NCBI GenBank assembly: GCA_946415755.1
Contig: CAMKTS010000012.1
Location: 1-64,000, forward strand
Reading direction: 5' to 3'
DNA: 64,000 nt
Source of the DNA: an uncultured Prevotella sp.
GTDB lineage: Bacteria > Bacteroidota > Bacteroidia > Bacteroidales > Bacteroidaceae
The position numbers were made by a program, and so were the translations under genes. Below the pieces are notes generated by a model, which was not told the origin of the DNA, searched no databases, and saw only the letters and a list, made by a program, of their open reading frames with translations. Within the stretch, counting starts at the first letter, position 1, and the number at the start of each line of letters is the position of its first letter. Positions 54,918 to 63,544 of the stretch are shown here, piece by piece.

Positions 54918-55382
54918 ATGAAGGAAATTACGTTTCGTGTACCCAACGAGATGGTGCCATTGTTAGAGGAGTGGGCAAAGCACATTCCTGAGATGGAAGT
55001 GGTCTCTCTGAAAGAATCGGGAAAGTATGAATTTGACGAGATAAACCGTCGGATGACTCTTGCAGTTAAGATGCTTAAACAGAATGGTGCCATGCGCTAT
55101 GGCTACGATTACACTTGGATAATGGCAGCTATCGGCGATGGTGTAGTTGAGGGATTGGGCGGTTTTAAATCACCACAGAGTTTTATGGATTACCTGACCA
55201 GTATTGGTGTGGAGCATGTGCCGAGTCGCACAACGCTGAGCACCTGGTATGGGAAAGTGCTTGGTACATACCCTAACTGGGAGTTTATAGATACCCAAGA
55301 CCCACATGAGATTATGAGGAGAAAGAATGTGGTTAGACAACTGATTAGCGCATTGAATAGGGCGACAAAGAGAGACAGTTGA
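54918..55382 (+). CDS. Unknown protein (154 residues)
   Basis: The start MKEITFRVPNEMVPLLEEWA looks like a ribbon-helix-helix or similar small DNA-binding or dimerisation segment; this is by eye. The middle region SRTTLSTWYGKVLGTYPNW could be a helix-turn-helix. Soluble, no export signal. A hairpin with T-run follows. Confidence 0.6.
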   Translation: MKEITFRVPNEMVPLLEEWAKHIPEMEVVSLKESGKYEFDEINRRMTLAVKMLKQNGAMRYGYDYTWIMAAIGDGVVEGLGGFKSPQSFMDYLTSIGVEHVPSRTTLSTWYGKVLGTYPNWEFIDTQDPHEIMRRKNVVRQLISALNRATKRDS

Positions 55383-55396
55383 ACAAGATGCTGAAC

Positions 55397-55440
55397 AAAA
55401 ACCGCAATGGGCTGAACAGAATGCGGTACATGCGGTTTTT
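55397..55440 (+). terminator. Terminator-like inverted repeat
   Basis: AAAAACCGCA pairs perfectly with TGCGGTTTTT across a 24-nt loop; the stem ends in T5 and starts with A5, so it can act on both strands. Confidence 0.65.
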
Positions 55441-55467
55441 CTTAGCATCCAGCCCATTACATATACT

Positions 55468-55475
55468 TAACTTTG
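55468..55475 (+). promoter_or_regulatory. -7 box TAACTTTG ahead of the 119-residue gene
   Basis: Consensus box 46 nt before the start codon at 55522. It probably drives the four-gene run to 59.1 kb. Confidence 0.6.
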
Positions 55476-55521
55476 CATCGTCGAAAGACAAATAATCCAT
55501 TTTCAAAACAACAAATAAAAT

Positions 55522-55881
55522 ATGAAAAAGAAGAATAATCTATCAGTTGGAACCCTCGAAGAGTTGGTGAGAGTAATTGACCAAGATCTGACAGGAGGTT
55601 TTAGTATTGACGGAGTGGCAAACGAGGTAACGCATTGCCTTGAGGATAAGGTTAGCCCTGACCTTCTGGAACTGCTAAACCTAATGCTGCTGGGCTTTAA
55701 CGAAGAGATGCAGTTGGAGATTGCTGATGACTTGCTTGACTTTGCTTGCAGTCATGTGGTTCACACTACGGGGTGTCTCTCTGCTGACGCTGTACTGAAA
55801 TCATGCTATGGATGGATTGCTGCCGAGCAAGGGTTTTCGAAGAGTGATATTGAAAACACTATTATCAATTTAAACAATTAA
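55522..55881 (+). CDS. Unknown acidic helical protein (119 residues)
   Basis: Mostly helical and acidic (LEELVRVIDQDLTGG, LLELLNLMLLGFNEEMQLEI), with several Cys residues but no metal-site pattern. No family recognised. It is followed after 5 nt by the next small gene, in one transcript with the VirE/DUF3987 gene. Confidence 0.55.
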   Translation: MKKKNNLSVGTLEELVRVIDQDLTGGFSIDGVANEVTHCLEDKVSPDLLELLNLMLLGFNEEMQLEIADDLLDFACSHVVHTTGCLSADAVLKSCYGWIAAEQGFSKSDIENTIINLNN

Positions 55882-55886
55882 ACAAA

Positions 55887-56171
55887 ATGGAAACAAAAAT
55901 CTTAAAGGTAGTGCGCCAGGGCGAGGCCTTCAGCGTACAGAGTTCAAAACAGGAGTCGGGACAGATCAGCAAGTGCAACATTGTGCTGAAAGAACTGGGC
56001 GGCTCGAAGTTTGAGAACGAGTTTGTGTGCACAATGTTGGGCAATCTGGCAGGGTGCAGGTTCTACGAGGGTGACGTTGTGATAGCAACCCTTCGTTTCT
56101 CTACGCACGATTTTCAGGGGCAGACGTATCAGGAAATCTTAGCAACTGACATCGTGAAGCTTAACAAATAA
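55887..56171 (+). CDS. Unknown small protein, OB-fold-like pattern (94 residues)
   Basis: Alternating beta-strands (CNIVLKELGGSKFENEFVC, EGDVVIATLRFSTHDFQGQT) with a final EILATDIVKL are reminiscent of DUF3127-type OB-fold proteins. This is a visual resemblance. If correct it may bind single-stranded DNA alongside the primase/helicase-like gene downstream. Confidence 0.55.
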   Translation: METKILKVVRQGEAFSVQSSKQESGQISKCNIVLKELGGSKFENEFVCTMLGNLAGCRFYEGDVVIATLRFSTHDFQGQTYQEILATDIVKLNK

Positions 56172-56266
56172 TTTCTAACCTGAGTTGAGGTCGAGGGAAT
56201 CAATTGAGCATCAGCAATGATGTAGGCGCCTTTCTCGAAAACTTCTCTCGCTAATTCAACTCAATT

Positions 56267-56653
56267 ATGGTACAGAAAGTTTTTATCGAGAATCTCCAGA
56301 TGGAGACACAGACAGTGTTCAATCAGAACGGTAACATCAACATCTACCCTTGCGGGTTTGAGGCAGGACAGCACATCGTGAGCGGTGGCGACCGTGCCAG
56401 TCAGAAGGGCCGCATGGTGACGGAGGACGACGGCACAAGCCACTTCCGTGCCTACGCCAAGGACAGCGGCAGTCGCTATAACACGCTCTTCCGCACGGCT
56501 CACGGCGAGGTGAAGGAGACGTTGGAGAATGTCATCTTCCAGTTGCGTTTCCCCAAGCGCATGGGCAAGGCGCTCATCGAGTCGCTCTTCCGCGAAGAGA
56601 CGGACGAACAGGCAGCGTTTATCAAGACACGTCAAACGGAAACACAGTGGTAA
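56267..56653 (+). CDS. Unknown protein (128 residues) upstream of the VirE/DUF3987 gene
   Basis: Starts MVQKVFIENLQMETQTVFNQ; the Gly/Asp-rich middle (HIVSGGDRASQKGRMVTEDD) and basic helical end are not matched to a family. It ends 4 nt before the VirE/DUF3987 start. Base composition returns to the GC-richer level from here on. Confidence 0.6.
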   Translation: MVQKVFIENLQMETQTVFNQNGNINIYPCGFEAGQHIVSGGDRASQKGRMVTEDDGTSHFRAYAKDSGSRYNTLFRTAHGEVKETLENVIFQLRFPKRMGKALIESLFREETDEQAAFIKTRQTETQW

Positions 56654-56657
56654 GGCT

Positions 56658-59078
56658 ATGAGTGTACACGTAATTAACTATCAGGATGGGGCGAAGATGA
56701 TGCGCCCCGTCCTCTCGAGAGAAGAGTATCTGGCACTTCGTGGAACGGAGAAGCAGAAGGCTATACTGAAGACTGTGCGCGAGGGTGACGAGCGGCAGAA
56801 ACATCGCCTCATTCAGATGAACTACTCGTGCCTGCCCAACGAGGACGGCTCGCTGAAGGGCAGCACCACGATGAGTACCAGCGTAGGTATGGACATCGAC
56901 TTCAAGGCCCCTGATGAACTCTCGGCAGAAGAGAGCGCCAAGTGGTTGGCCAAACAGATGGCAGGAGTGCCAGAGTTGGTGTTATCGAAAAAAGATGAGC
57001 TTGGCTTGCAGATGCTGGAGCGTTCGGCCATGAAGGGTTATCACTTGGTGTTCCGTCGCCGCCCGGAATTGTCGCAAGAGGAGAACCTCAAGTGGGCAAG
57101 CGAATTGCTCGGCGTGAAGTTTGATGACAAGGCCAAGGACATCACAAGGGTGTTTTTCACGACATCGGATAGCGAAGAGGATTTGATTTACCTGGATGAT
57201 GCAATCTTTGAAACCACTGAATGTATTTCGAACACGGATCTTGCAGATGAAACGGATAAGAAGACGAACACGAATCTCACTAATCACACGAATCCGTCAG
57301 ATCCGAACAATCCGTGTTCAGACAAAGAAAATTCGTGCAATTCGAGCAATTCGTGTTCAGAGAAAGAGTACAACGGCCTGCCGTATTCGGAGATCATCCG
57401 CAAATGGTGGGAACTTTACAACGAGGGCAAGGAACCTGTCAAAACCAACCGTGACGTGCTGACCTTCGAACTAGCGGTGAACCTGCGCCACATCTGCGGC
57501 TTCGACCGCGAACTGATGGACGCCGTCATTCCCTGCTACGACGGTTTCTCGGAGACGCAGAAGATGAAGTGCATCGACTCGGCCTTGTCGGAGAAGCGCA
57601 CGCAGATGCCCAAGCGGCTGAAGGATGTGCTCTTCGAGGTGCGACGTGACCGCATGAACGAGGGTGTGGACACTGCTAACAGCGAGGGGTTGGACGAGGT
57701 CGTTCAGGAGGATGAGCGCTTCTATTACAACCGTCTGCCCAAGATGCCGCAAGGTGTCAGGGAGTCGATAGAGGCCGTAGGTCCTTCGCTGTCGATGCCT
57801 GCTGTCGTGGCTGTCTGTCCCGCCATCGGTATGCTGGCAACGGGTGTAACACTCGACGTTCACGGTCAGAAGAAGGGGCTCAACCTCATCAGCTACATTG
57901 CCGGTGACTTCGCCAGCGGAAAGGGTTCGATTGATCCTGTGATTGATGCCTGGTTAGGCGAGGTGAAGGCACTGGACATGATGTATCAGCAGCAGGAGGA
58001 AGATTGGCGTCGCAAGAAACGTGCGGCCAAGAATAAGAAGGAGCAACCCGAAGAGCCCAAGTTGCCTGTGCGCTGTCTGCCGCTGAACAACACGGTGGCG
58101 AACCTTGCCGAGCGACTGGCCAACACGGAGGGCAAGCACGCCTTTTCGTTCACCCCCGAAGCTGATACGGTGGCGCAGAAATGGAAGTCGGCCATGAGCG
58201 ACTTTTCCGTCATGCTGCGTCAGAGCTACGATGGTTCGAAGTACGACCGCGAGGCTCGAAGCGCCGATGCGGTGAACGTCCATATCGAGCACTTGTTGTG
58301 GAACGTCTGCATGTGCGGAACGCCCGATGCCCTCTATCGCGTCGTGTCGAACTATACCGATGGTTTTCAGAGCCGTATCGCGGTTGCCCGCACACCCGAT
58401 AATACGTTCGCGAAGTTGGAAGACAAGCCCTACGTACTGACCGACCGCCAGCAGGAGCGCATCCAGCAGATAGCTCACTTGCTGCCGCTGATGCAGGGCA
58501 CGGTGGAGCTGCCAAAGTTGGAGGCTAAGGGTCGCGAGTGGGTAGAGCGTGAGCGTCTGGAGACGATGAAGAACGACGATAAGGTACGCGCCCGTCAGCG
58601 CTTCCGCATCTGCGTGACGGCACAGCGTATGACGTGCTGTCTGATGCTCTGCAAGGTGTGCGAAACGCTCATTCAGAAACACGGTGTGAGCGGTGCCGAG
58701 AAGCTATTGAAACAGAAGCCCGACCTGTGGCAGACGATGCTGCAGAAGGCGCAGACACCGCAGCTGTTGGAGGCCTACGATGTAGTGGCCGACTACCTGA
58801 TGGAGACGGCACTCTACTTCTTCCGCGACCGCATAGAGGCAGCATTCCAGAGCCGCGACTACAGCGGTAGCAACGACCGCCAGCGCATGGGACGTAACGA
58901 CTCTATCTTTGAGCGCTTGGACGTGGAGTTCGGCTTTGAGGGTGCTTTCCAACACAGCGTCAGCGTGAAGGGTGCCAACGTATCGCGCAACAGCGTTCGC
59001 CAGATGCTGAAGAACTGGAAGAAGCAGGGTCTTATCGTGCAGACGGAGGCAGGGCGGTACAGAAAAGTTAATGGTTAA
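56658..59078 (+). CDS. VirE N-terminal / DUF3987-type primase-helicase-like protein
   Basis: The 806-residue protein has an N-terminal BT4734/VirE-like domain (about 1-190, SREEYLALRGTEKQKAILKT, then SVGMDIDFKAPDELSAEES). A central part starts LPKMPQGVRESIEAVGPSLS, with a P-loop-like AGDFASGKGSIDPVID as in DUF3987. Such proteins lie beside HU-HIG and polysaccharide genes in Bacteroidales and in mobile elements. The start at 56658 is chosen because the extra upstream residues only mirror the previous gene in another frame. The stop codon lies inside a heptamer array. Confidence 0.8.
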   Translation: MSVHVINYQDGAKMMRPVLSREEYLALRGTEKQKAILKTVREGDERQKHRLIQMNYSCLPNEDGSLKGSTTMSTSVGMDIDFKAPDELSAEESAKWLAKQMAGVPELVLSKKDELGLQMLERSAMKGYHLVFRRRPELSQEENLKWASELLGVKFDDKAKDITRVFFTTSDSEEDLIYLDDAIFETTECISNTDLADETDKKTNTNLTNHTNPSDPNNPCSDKENSCNSSNSCSEKEYNGLPYSEIIRKWWELYNEGKEPVKTNRDVLTFELAVNLRHICGFDRELMDAVIPCYDGFSETQKMKCIDSALSEKRTQMPKRLKDVLFEVRRDRMNEGVDTANSEGLDEVVQEDERFYYNRLPKMPQGVRESIEAVGPSLSMPAVVAVCPAIGMLATGVTLDVHGQKKGLNLISYIAGDFASGKGSIDPVIDAWLGEVKALDMMYQQQEEDWRRKKRAAKNKKEQPEEPKLPVRCLPLNNTVANLAERLANTEGKHAFSFTPEADTVAQKWKSAMSDFSVMLRQSYDGSKYDREARSADAVNVHIEHLLWNVCMCGTPDALYRVVSNYTDGFQSRIAVARTPDNTFAKLEDKPYVLTDRQQERIQQIAHLLPLMQGTVELPKLEAKGREWVERERLETMKNDDKVRARQRFRICVTAQRMTCCLMLCKVCETLIQKHGVSGAEKLLKQKPDLWQTMLQKAQTPQLLEAYDVVADYLMETALYFFRDRIEAAFQSRDYSGSNDRQRMGRNDSIFERLDVEFGFEGAFQHSVSVKGANVSRNSVRQMLKNWKKQGLIVQTEAGRYRKVNG

Positions 59079-59129
59079 AGGTTAAGGGTTAATGATGAAC
59101 CGTGAACCATGAACCATGAACCGTGAACC
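59067..59129. repeat. Nine-unit heptamer array overlapping a gene end
   Basis: Nine consecutive 7-nt units: GTTAATG, GTTAAAG, GTTAAGG, GTTAATG, ATGAACC, GTGAACC, ATGAACC, ATGAACC, GTGAACC. The VirE/DUF3987 stop codon TAA (59076-59078) is inside the array. The 35-nt dispersed repeat follows at once. Confidence 0.8.
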
Positions 59130-59131
59130 AA

Positions 59132-59166
59132 GTGGTCACGAGTGTCATGTGTCATGAGTGTCATTA
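59132..59166. repeat. 35-nt dispersed repeat, right copy
   Basis: Same orientation as 43200-43234 and identical except one base. No integrase or tRNA lies beside either copy. Confidence 0.75.
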
Positions 59167-59192
59167 GTATATTTAAACTTGAATCCTGAAAC

Positions 59193-59555
59193 ATGAAACT
59201 AGAAAATACCCAAGAATGCTTTGTGCAGCTCTGGCTTCGGCTGGAGCGCACGAGGCGCCTCCTCGGAGGTCAGTATAAGCGTTTCTGCATTCGCAGGGTG
59301 CTGAAAACGTGGTTCGGCTTTGAGGCTACCGATGATTTTATCTGGGAGGTGTGCAGCCGCTGTGAGCAAGAGGGTTGGAACGAGCTTCCGTTGCCGTCGC
59401 TCTATCCGCGCAAGCACCGCGAACTGCTCAGGGCCATCGTCAGCGTAAAATTAGGTATCAGCTACTATAAGATAGACCTGAAAGCCCTCGACGCTGCTTA
59501 CAGCATCGCATTTCCGAAGAGTACGCCCATCAATGTGAATAAGAAGAAAAAATAG
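59193..59555 (+). CDS. Unknown protein (120 residues)
   Basis: Soluble, basic protein starting MKLENTQECFVQLWLRLERT and ending in NVNKKKK. WEVCSRCEQEGW has two Cys but no clear zinc site. It looks like a small Bacteroidales protein from VirE/DUF3987 neighbourhoods, family not recognised. It is convergent with the flippase gene across a 2-nt gap. Confidence 0.6.
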   Translation: MKLENTQECFVQLWLRLERTRRLLGGQYKRFCIRRVLKTWFGFEATDDFIWEVCSRCEQEGWNELPLPSLYPRKHRELLRAIVSVKLGISYYKIDLKALDAAYSIAFPKSTPINVNKKKK

Positions 59556-59557
59556 TG

Positions 59558-61108
59558 TTACAGTTCTAAATGTCTCAGCAAACGGTAGGCTGCCGGCTTG
59601 CGGGCAATGAAATACTTCATGCCCTGGGTGGCGGCAAAAAGGACGCAGAAATAGAGCAGGAGCAGCAGGGGGTAGGTGAGCAGTCCGTAGCCGACAAGGC
59701 GCAGCAGGCTGGTGACCTGCGGCTCGATAAGATAGTAGCGCAGAAGGAGGGTGATGCCGATAAACAGGGTAAGGATGAGATAGTAGGGCAGCATGCCGCG
59801 CCAATAGACGGACACGCTCTGGTGGAGACCACGGGAGAACAGGAAGTAGGGCTTCCAGAACAGGGCGATGAAGAAGACGCTGACAATCTTACCCAACAGG
59901 ATGCCGACGATGCCGAGGAAGGGTGCCAGACAGATGGTGACGGTGAGGTTCAGTGCCAGTTCTATCCATGAGGCCCACACGTCGGAATACAGCCCGTGGG
60001 CAGAGATGTACATCTCGACCACACCACGCGAGAGAAAAATGAAGATGTTGAAGACGAGCAGGTAGACGATGAGGTCGCTGAGACGGTATTGCGCCCCAAA
60101 CCAGCAGGTGACAAAGGGCTGCAGAAACAGCAGCAGGCCGAATACCACGATGCCGACTATCAGGAAACGGATGGCAGTGAGTTCCCAGAATACTTTCATC
60201 GTGTTCTGCTCATTGCCCTCAGCAACAAGATTGCCTACGCCGGCATTCATGCCGTCGCTGAGGATATTGACCAGAAAGTTGAGCTTGGAGGTAATGATGG
60301 TATAGTTGCCATAGAATGCCACCTGGACGATGCTGACGAAGGTGCCCACCAGAATCTCGTCGCTGCGGTAGAGGATGAAATCCTTGATGCGCTGGACGAA
60401 GATCTGCCGCGTCTTGCGAAGCACCTCTGGATAGTTCTTCAGGTTCTGGCGACCTTCCTTCAGGCTGACGCGCAGCCAGGGGTACAGCTGACGGATGCGA
60501 ATGTTGAAGACGATGATGCCTATGATGGTGAACACCAAGCCGACAACCACCCACAGGTAGAGGTTGCGATAGTACCACGCCAGCAGAATCTGCGTGAGGC
60601 TCTGGACGATGGCAATGGTCTGGAAATAGGCGTTGACGAGATACTGCTTCTGATTGGCACCGACCAGCAGCTGCCGGTAGTTGAAGATGTAGCCCGCCAT
60701 CGAGGTAGCCAGAAAGGAATAGAAGGCGAAATAAACCAGCGGCAGACCTACGGACAGGTGACTGAACCACCAGGGAAAAAACAGGCTGACTACCAGGCCG
60801 CAGCCGCCAATGACAAACCCTATGCAGCGGTAGAGGTACGCCAGCATGGACATCACCTCGTTGATCTTCTGATGGTCATCCTCCTGTAGCGGCTTGTAGA
60901 GGAAATAGACGATGCTGGTTCCTATGCCCAGCTCTGCAACGCTGAGAAACGACATGATGTTCATCAGCATGCCGGTGAGTCCGATAAATTCTGCTCCCAG
61001 ACAATCGAGGAATACCTTACGGGAAAAGAAGGCAAGTATCAGAGAGAGCATGTAGAACAGCATGCCCACCTTGATATTCATCACACTTCTATGTACTCGC
61101 TCGCCCAT
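59558..61108 (-). CDS. Polysaccharide flippase (Wzx/MOP-like)
   Basis: The 516-residue protein has about 12-14 predicted membrane segments, starting VGMLFYMLSLILAFFSRKVF. LGAEFIGLTGMLMNIMSFLS near the N-terminus is typical of Wzx-like MOP exporters in Bacteroidales. It would flip lipid-linked glycan units across the inner membrane. It is the last gene of the minus-strand polysaccharide cluster entering from the right. Confidence 0.87.
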   Translation of the reverse strand: MGERVHRSVMNIKVGMLFYMLSLILAFFSRKVFLDCLGAEFIGLTGMLMNIMSFLSVAELGIGTSIVYFLYKPLQEDDHQKINEVMSMLAYLYRCIGFVIGGCGLVVSLFFPWWFSHLSVGLPLVYFAFYSFLATSMAGYIFNYRQLLVGANQKQYLVNAYFQTIAIVQSLTQILLAWYYRNLYLWVVVGLVFTIIGIIVFNIRIRQLYPWLRVSLKEGRQNLKNYPEVLRKTRQIFVQRIKDFILYRSDEILVGTFVSIVQVAFYGNYTIITSKLNFLVNILSDGMNAGVGNLVAEGNEQNTMKVFWELTAIRFLIVGIVVFGLLLFLQPFVTCWFGAQYRLSDLIVYLLVFNIFIFLSRGVVEMYISAHGLYSDVWASWIELALNLTVTICLAPFLGIVGILLGKIVSVFFIALFWKPYFLFSRGLHQSVSVYWRGMLPYYLILTLFIGITLLLRYYLIEPQVTSLLRLVGYGLLTYPLLLLLYFCVLFAATQGMKYFIARKPAAYRLLRHLEL

Positions 61109-61117
61109 CTGTCACCT

Positions 61118-61152
61118 TGAACTCTGAACTATGAACTATGAACTTTGGACTT
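61118..61152. repeat. Heptamer array forming the 3' end of a glycosyltransferase gene
   Basis: Five units: TGAACTC, TGAACTA, TGAACTA, TGAACTT, TGGACTT. On the minus strand the array encodes the last residues SKVHSS and the TAG stop of the upstream glycosyltransferase, then the spacer before the flippase gene. Confidence 0.75.
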
Positions 61153-62349
61153 CTCATCTCCGTGCGTGGTATGGATGAAGTCGGTGTTCTTGTGGTCAAT
61201 CTTCAGGATGTTGAGTATCATGCGCCATACCAGCATGGGAAGTGACAGAATCTTGCCGAATACAGAGTGACGGCGCAGCTGTTTGGGCGTAGACACGTAG
61301 AGTGAGATACAGATAAAGAGGAACAGCAGCCACCACTTGACACACCAGGTGAGGCTGACAAGCGTCATCAGGACTGCCAGCCCGAAGGAGAGCACTACCA
61401 GCATGGAGCGCGGAATGAGAGCCTGTTGGATGGTCTTGTCGATGAAGTCGATATTGCGCGTGTAAATGGCTGCCGGAATGTATGGCAGCAGGTTCAGCAG
61501 ACTCTGTATCTGGGCTGTCATCCAGCGCAGGCGCTGTTTCTGGAAATTGTCCTTGTTGCTGACCTTTTCGTCAAAGACGTGAATGTTCTCCTCATAGTGG
61601 ATATACACCTTCTGTTTCAGCAGCAGGGCTTCCAGCTCGCGGTCTTCACCGGCGGTGGTGAGCTTGTAGACATTCTGCCTGAACCACTTGAAATCAAAGC
61701 ACATACCGGAGCCTATCAGGGCAGAAGAGAGGCCGATGCGGTTGTGGGCTTTGCGGAAGATGGTGTTGTTGATCTCCTCGCTCACACCGTCGAGTACGGC
61801 AATGTCGTTGTTGCTGTTCTTGGCACAACGGTGGCACTGGATGGCCTTGTATCCTTTGGCACACGTTTCGTTCAATTGCTCAAGGAAGTGAGGCTCGACC
61901 ACATTGTCGGCATCCAAAATGACCACATAGTCGTACTCCTCCTTAATCTGATCCATCGCATACTGCATGGCCTTAGCCTTTGAACTCTTCTCAAATACAG
62001 GTTGAAGAAGCGTGATAGGCAGCTCGCTCAGCTTCTGGTTGGTTTCGGGCTGCATGTGGTCGGAGATAACGGCCACGTGGAAACTCTTGTATGGGTAGTA
62101 TTGCCCCAGGAATTTGTGGACGGAATTGACGATGACCCGGTCTTCGTTGTAGGCGGGATAGAGTATCAGGTAGGAGTAATACTTGTCGGCACGCATGGAC
62201 AGAATCTTTGCGGTCAGGTATACGGAAAGCCTGGAGACGGGTTTCTTCCATAGTGCAGCAACGAGTGCGAAGAAAAGAATATAGGCTGCAGAGGCCCCTA
62301 AGAGCAGCCACAGCAGGATTTCGATGATATGTATGATTTGCCAGAACAT
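61129..62349 (-). CDS. Membrane-associated family 2 glycosyltransferase
   Basis: The 406-residue protein has an N-terminal membrane segment (IIHIIEILLWLLLGASAAYI), a GT-A domain with YLILYPAYNED, VVILDADNVVEPHFL (DxD) and TTAGEDRELEALLLKQ plus QKQRLRWMTAQIQ, and C-terminal membrane segments. This is the processive GT2 layout seen in polymer or lipid-linked sugar synthases. The 3' end lies in a heptamer array. Confidence 0.88.
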   Translation of the reverse strand: MFWQIIHIIEILLWLLLGASAAYILFFALVAALWKKPVSRLSVYLTAKILSMRADKYYSYLILYPAYNEDRVIVNSVHKFLGQYYPYKSFHVAVISDHMQPETNQKLSELPITLLQPVFEKSSKAKAMQYAMDQIKEEYDYVVILDADNVVEPHFLEQLNETCAKGYKAIQCHRCAKNSNNDIAVLDGVSEEINNTIFRKAHNRIGLSSALIGSGMCFDFKWFRQNVYKLTTAGEDRELEALLLKQKVYIHYEENIHVFDEKVSNKDNFQKQRLRWMTAQIQSLLNLLPYIPAAIYTRNIDFIDKTIQQALIPRSMLVVLSFGLAVLMTLVSLTWCVKWWLLFLFICISLYVSTPKQLRRHSVFGKILSLPMLVWRMILNILKIDHKNTDFIHTTHGDEKSKVHSS

Positions 62350-62373
62350 GATGGGAAGGGATGATGGAAAGTG

Positions 62374-63540
62374 TTATAGTTTCTTGTCAACGTACTTACG
62401 AAGTGCTTTCCCCGTTCCCAGACGTGATAGGATGGCACTAAGGAAGATAATGGGTATCATAAAGAAGGTACGGTTCCAGTGCTTGTCAACAAGATAGTTG
62501 GGCGTAGCCAGTGCAAAGATGAAAAGGACGATGGCAAAAAGTGCCCACCATTTGATGGCCATTGTCATATAGACGAAGGGCAACACTATCCCCATGAAGA
62601 GGATGACGGCCATCATAATCATACGAGGCAACAGCATCCATTGCAGAATCTTGTCTATCAGGTCGTAGTGGCGTGACATGATGGCCATTGGGAGATACTT
62701 GACGTTGCGCATGATGGAGGATACCTGTGACTGTACCCAGTTGCCGTGCTGGCGGTTGAACTCCTCGGCACGACGTGTCTTCTCGTCAAATACCATGATG
62801 TCGTCAAAGTAGTCGACATAGATGTGCTGGCGCATCAGTAGGATTTCGAGTTCCTTGTCGTCCCAGTTGGTGTTGGCTGTCATAATGTTCTTCTTGAACC
62901 AGTTGAATTCGAAAGCCATTCCGCAACCTGCCGTAGCTGCCGACAAACCGAGCGTGATATGTCCGCGACGGAAGATAGAGTTGTTGATCTCCTCAAAGAT
63001 GGCACTCAGACGGGCTGGGGCAGTGTCGCGGTTCTGCGAAAGTTTGTGGGCCTGGATGGCCTTGGTACCGGCGGCTTCGTAGGCTTCGTTCATCTGTGAA
63101 AGGAACTCTGGCTCAACGATATTGCCGGCATTGAGTACGATGGCGATGTCGTAGATCTTGAATTGCGGCAGGTTGTTGATGGCCAGCTGCAGCGACTTTG
63201 CCCGGGAACTCTTCTCGAAATTGGGAGTAAGGAGCGTGATAGGCTGCTGGGCCAGGTGGAAATTGGTCATCTCGTCGCAATGGTCGGAAATGACGGTGAT
63301 GTCGAACAGCCGTTGTGGATAGGTTTGCCCCAGGGCAGAACGTACGGTTAGTTCAACGTTGCGTCCGGCTTTATAGGCAGGGATGAGAATGATGAAGCGA
63401 TTCTCTTTTTTCGACTTAGGGGTCTCGCTGTGTCGACTGAAACATGACAGGATGGTAAATACCAGCATGTAGAATACAGTCAGTGAGATGATGATGAACA
63501 ATGTCCAGTCTATATAAAAAAGTATTAGCCAGAAATCCAT
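62374..63540 (-). CDS. Membrane-associated family 2 glycosyltransferase, second copy
   Basis: The 388-residue protein has the same layout as its downstream neighbour: N-terminal membrane helix, ILIPAYKAGRNVELTVRSA, the donor-site region AIVLNAGNIVEPEFL, TNWDDKELEILLMRQH, QHGNWVQSQVSS and two C-terminal membrane segments. The usual DxD is N-A-G-N here (VLNAGN) rather than DADN, which could alter metal binding or activity. The pair arose by duplication. Confidence 0.85.
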   Translation of the reverse strand: MDFWLILFYIDWTLFIIISLTVFYMLVFTILSCFSRHSETPKSKKENRFIILIPAYKAGRNVELTVRSALGQTYPQRLFDITVISDHCDEMTNFHLAQQPITLLTPNFEKSSRAKSLQLAINNLPQFKIYDIAIVLNAGNIVEPEFLSQMNEAYEAAGTKAIQAHKLSQNRDTAPARLSAIFEEINNSIFRRGHITLGLSAATAGCGMAFEFNWFKKNIMTANTNWDDKELEILLMRQHIYVDYFDDIMVFDEKTRRAEEFNRQHGNWVQSQVSSIMRNVKYLPMAIMSRHYDLIDKILQWMLLPRMIMMAVILFMGIVLPFVYMTMAIKWWALFAIVLFIFALATPNYLVDKHWNRTFFMIPIIFLSAILSRLGTGKALRKYVDKKL

Positions 63541-63544
63541 AATG

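Noticed and set aside
56529..56657. Extended N-terminus of the VirE/DUF3987 protein
   Set aside because: The extra residues overlap the preceding gene in another frame and are Ser/Arg-rich shadow sequence; the ATG at 56658 fits the domain start.
60000..60889. A long plus-strand frame opposite the flippase
   Set aside because: The minus strand encodes a clear multi-pass flippase; the plus frame is hydrophilic and Asp/Gln-rich as expected for a complement of membrane codons.
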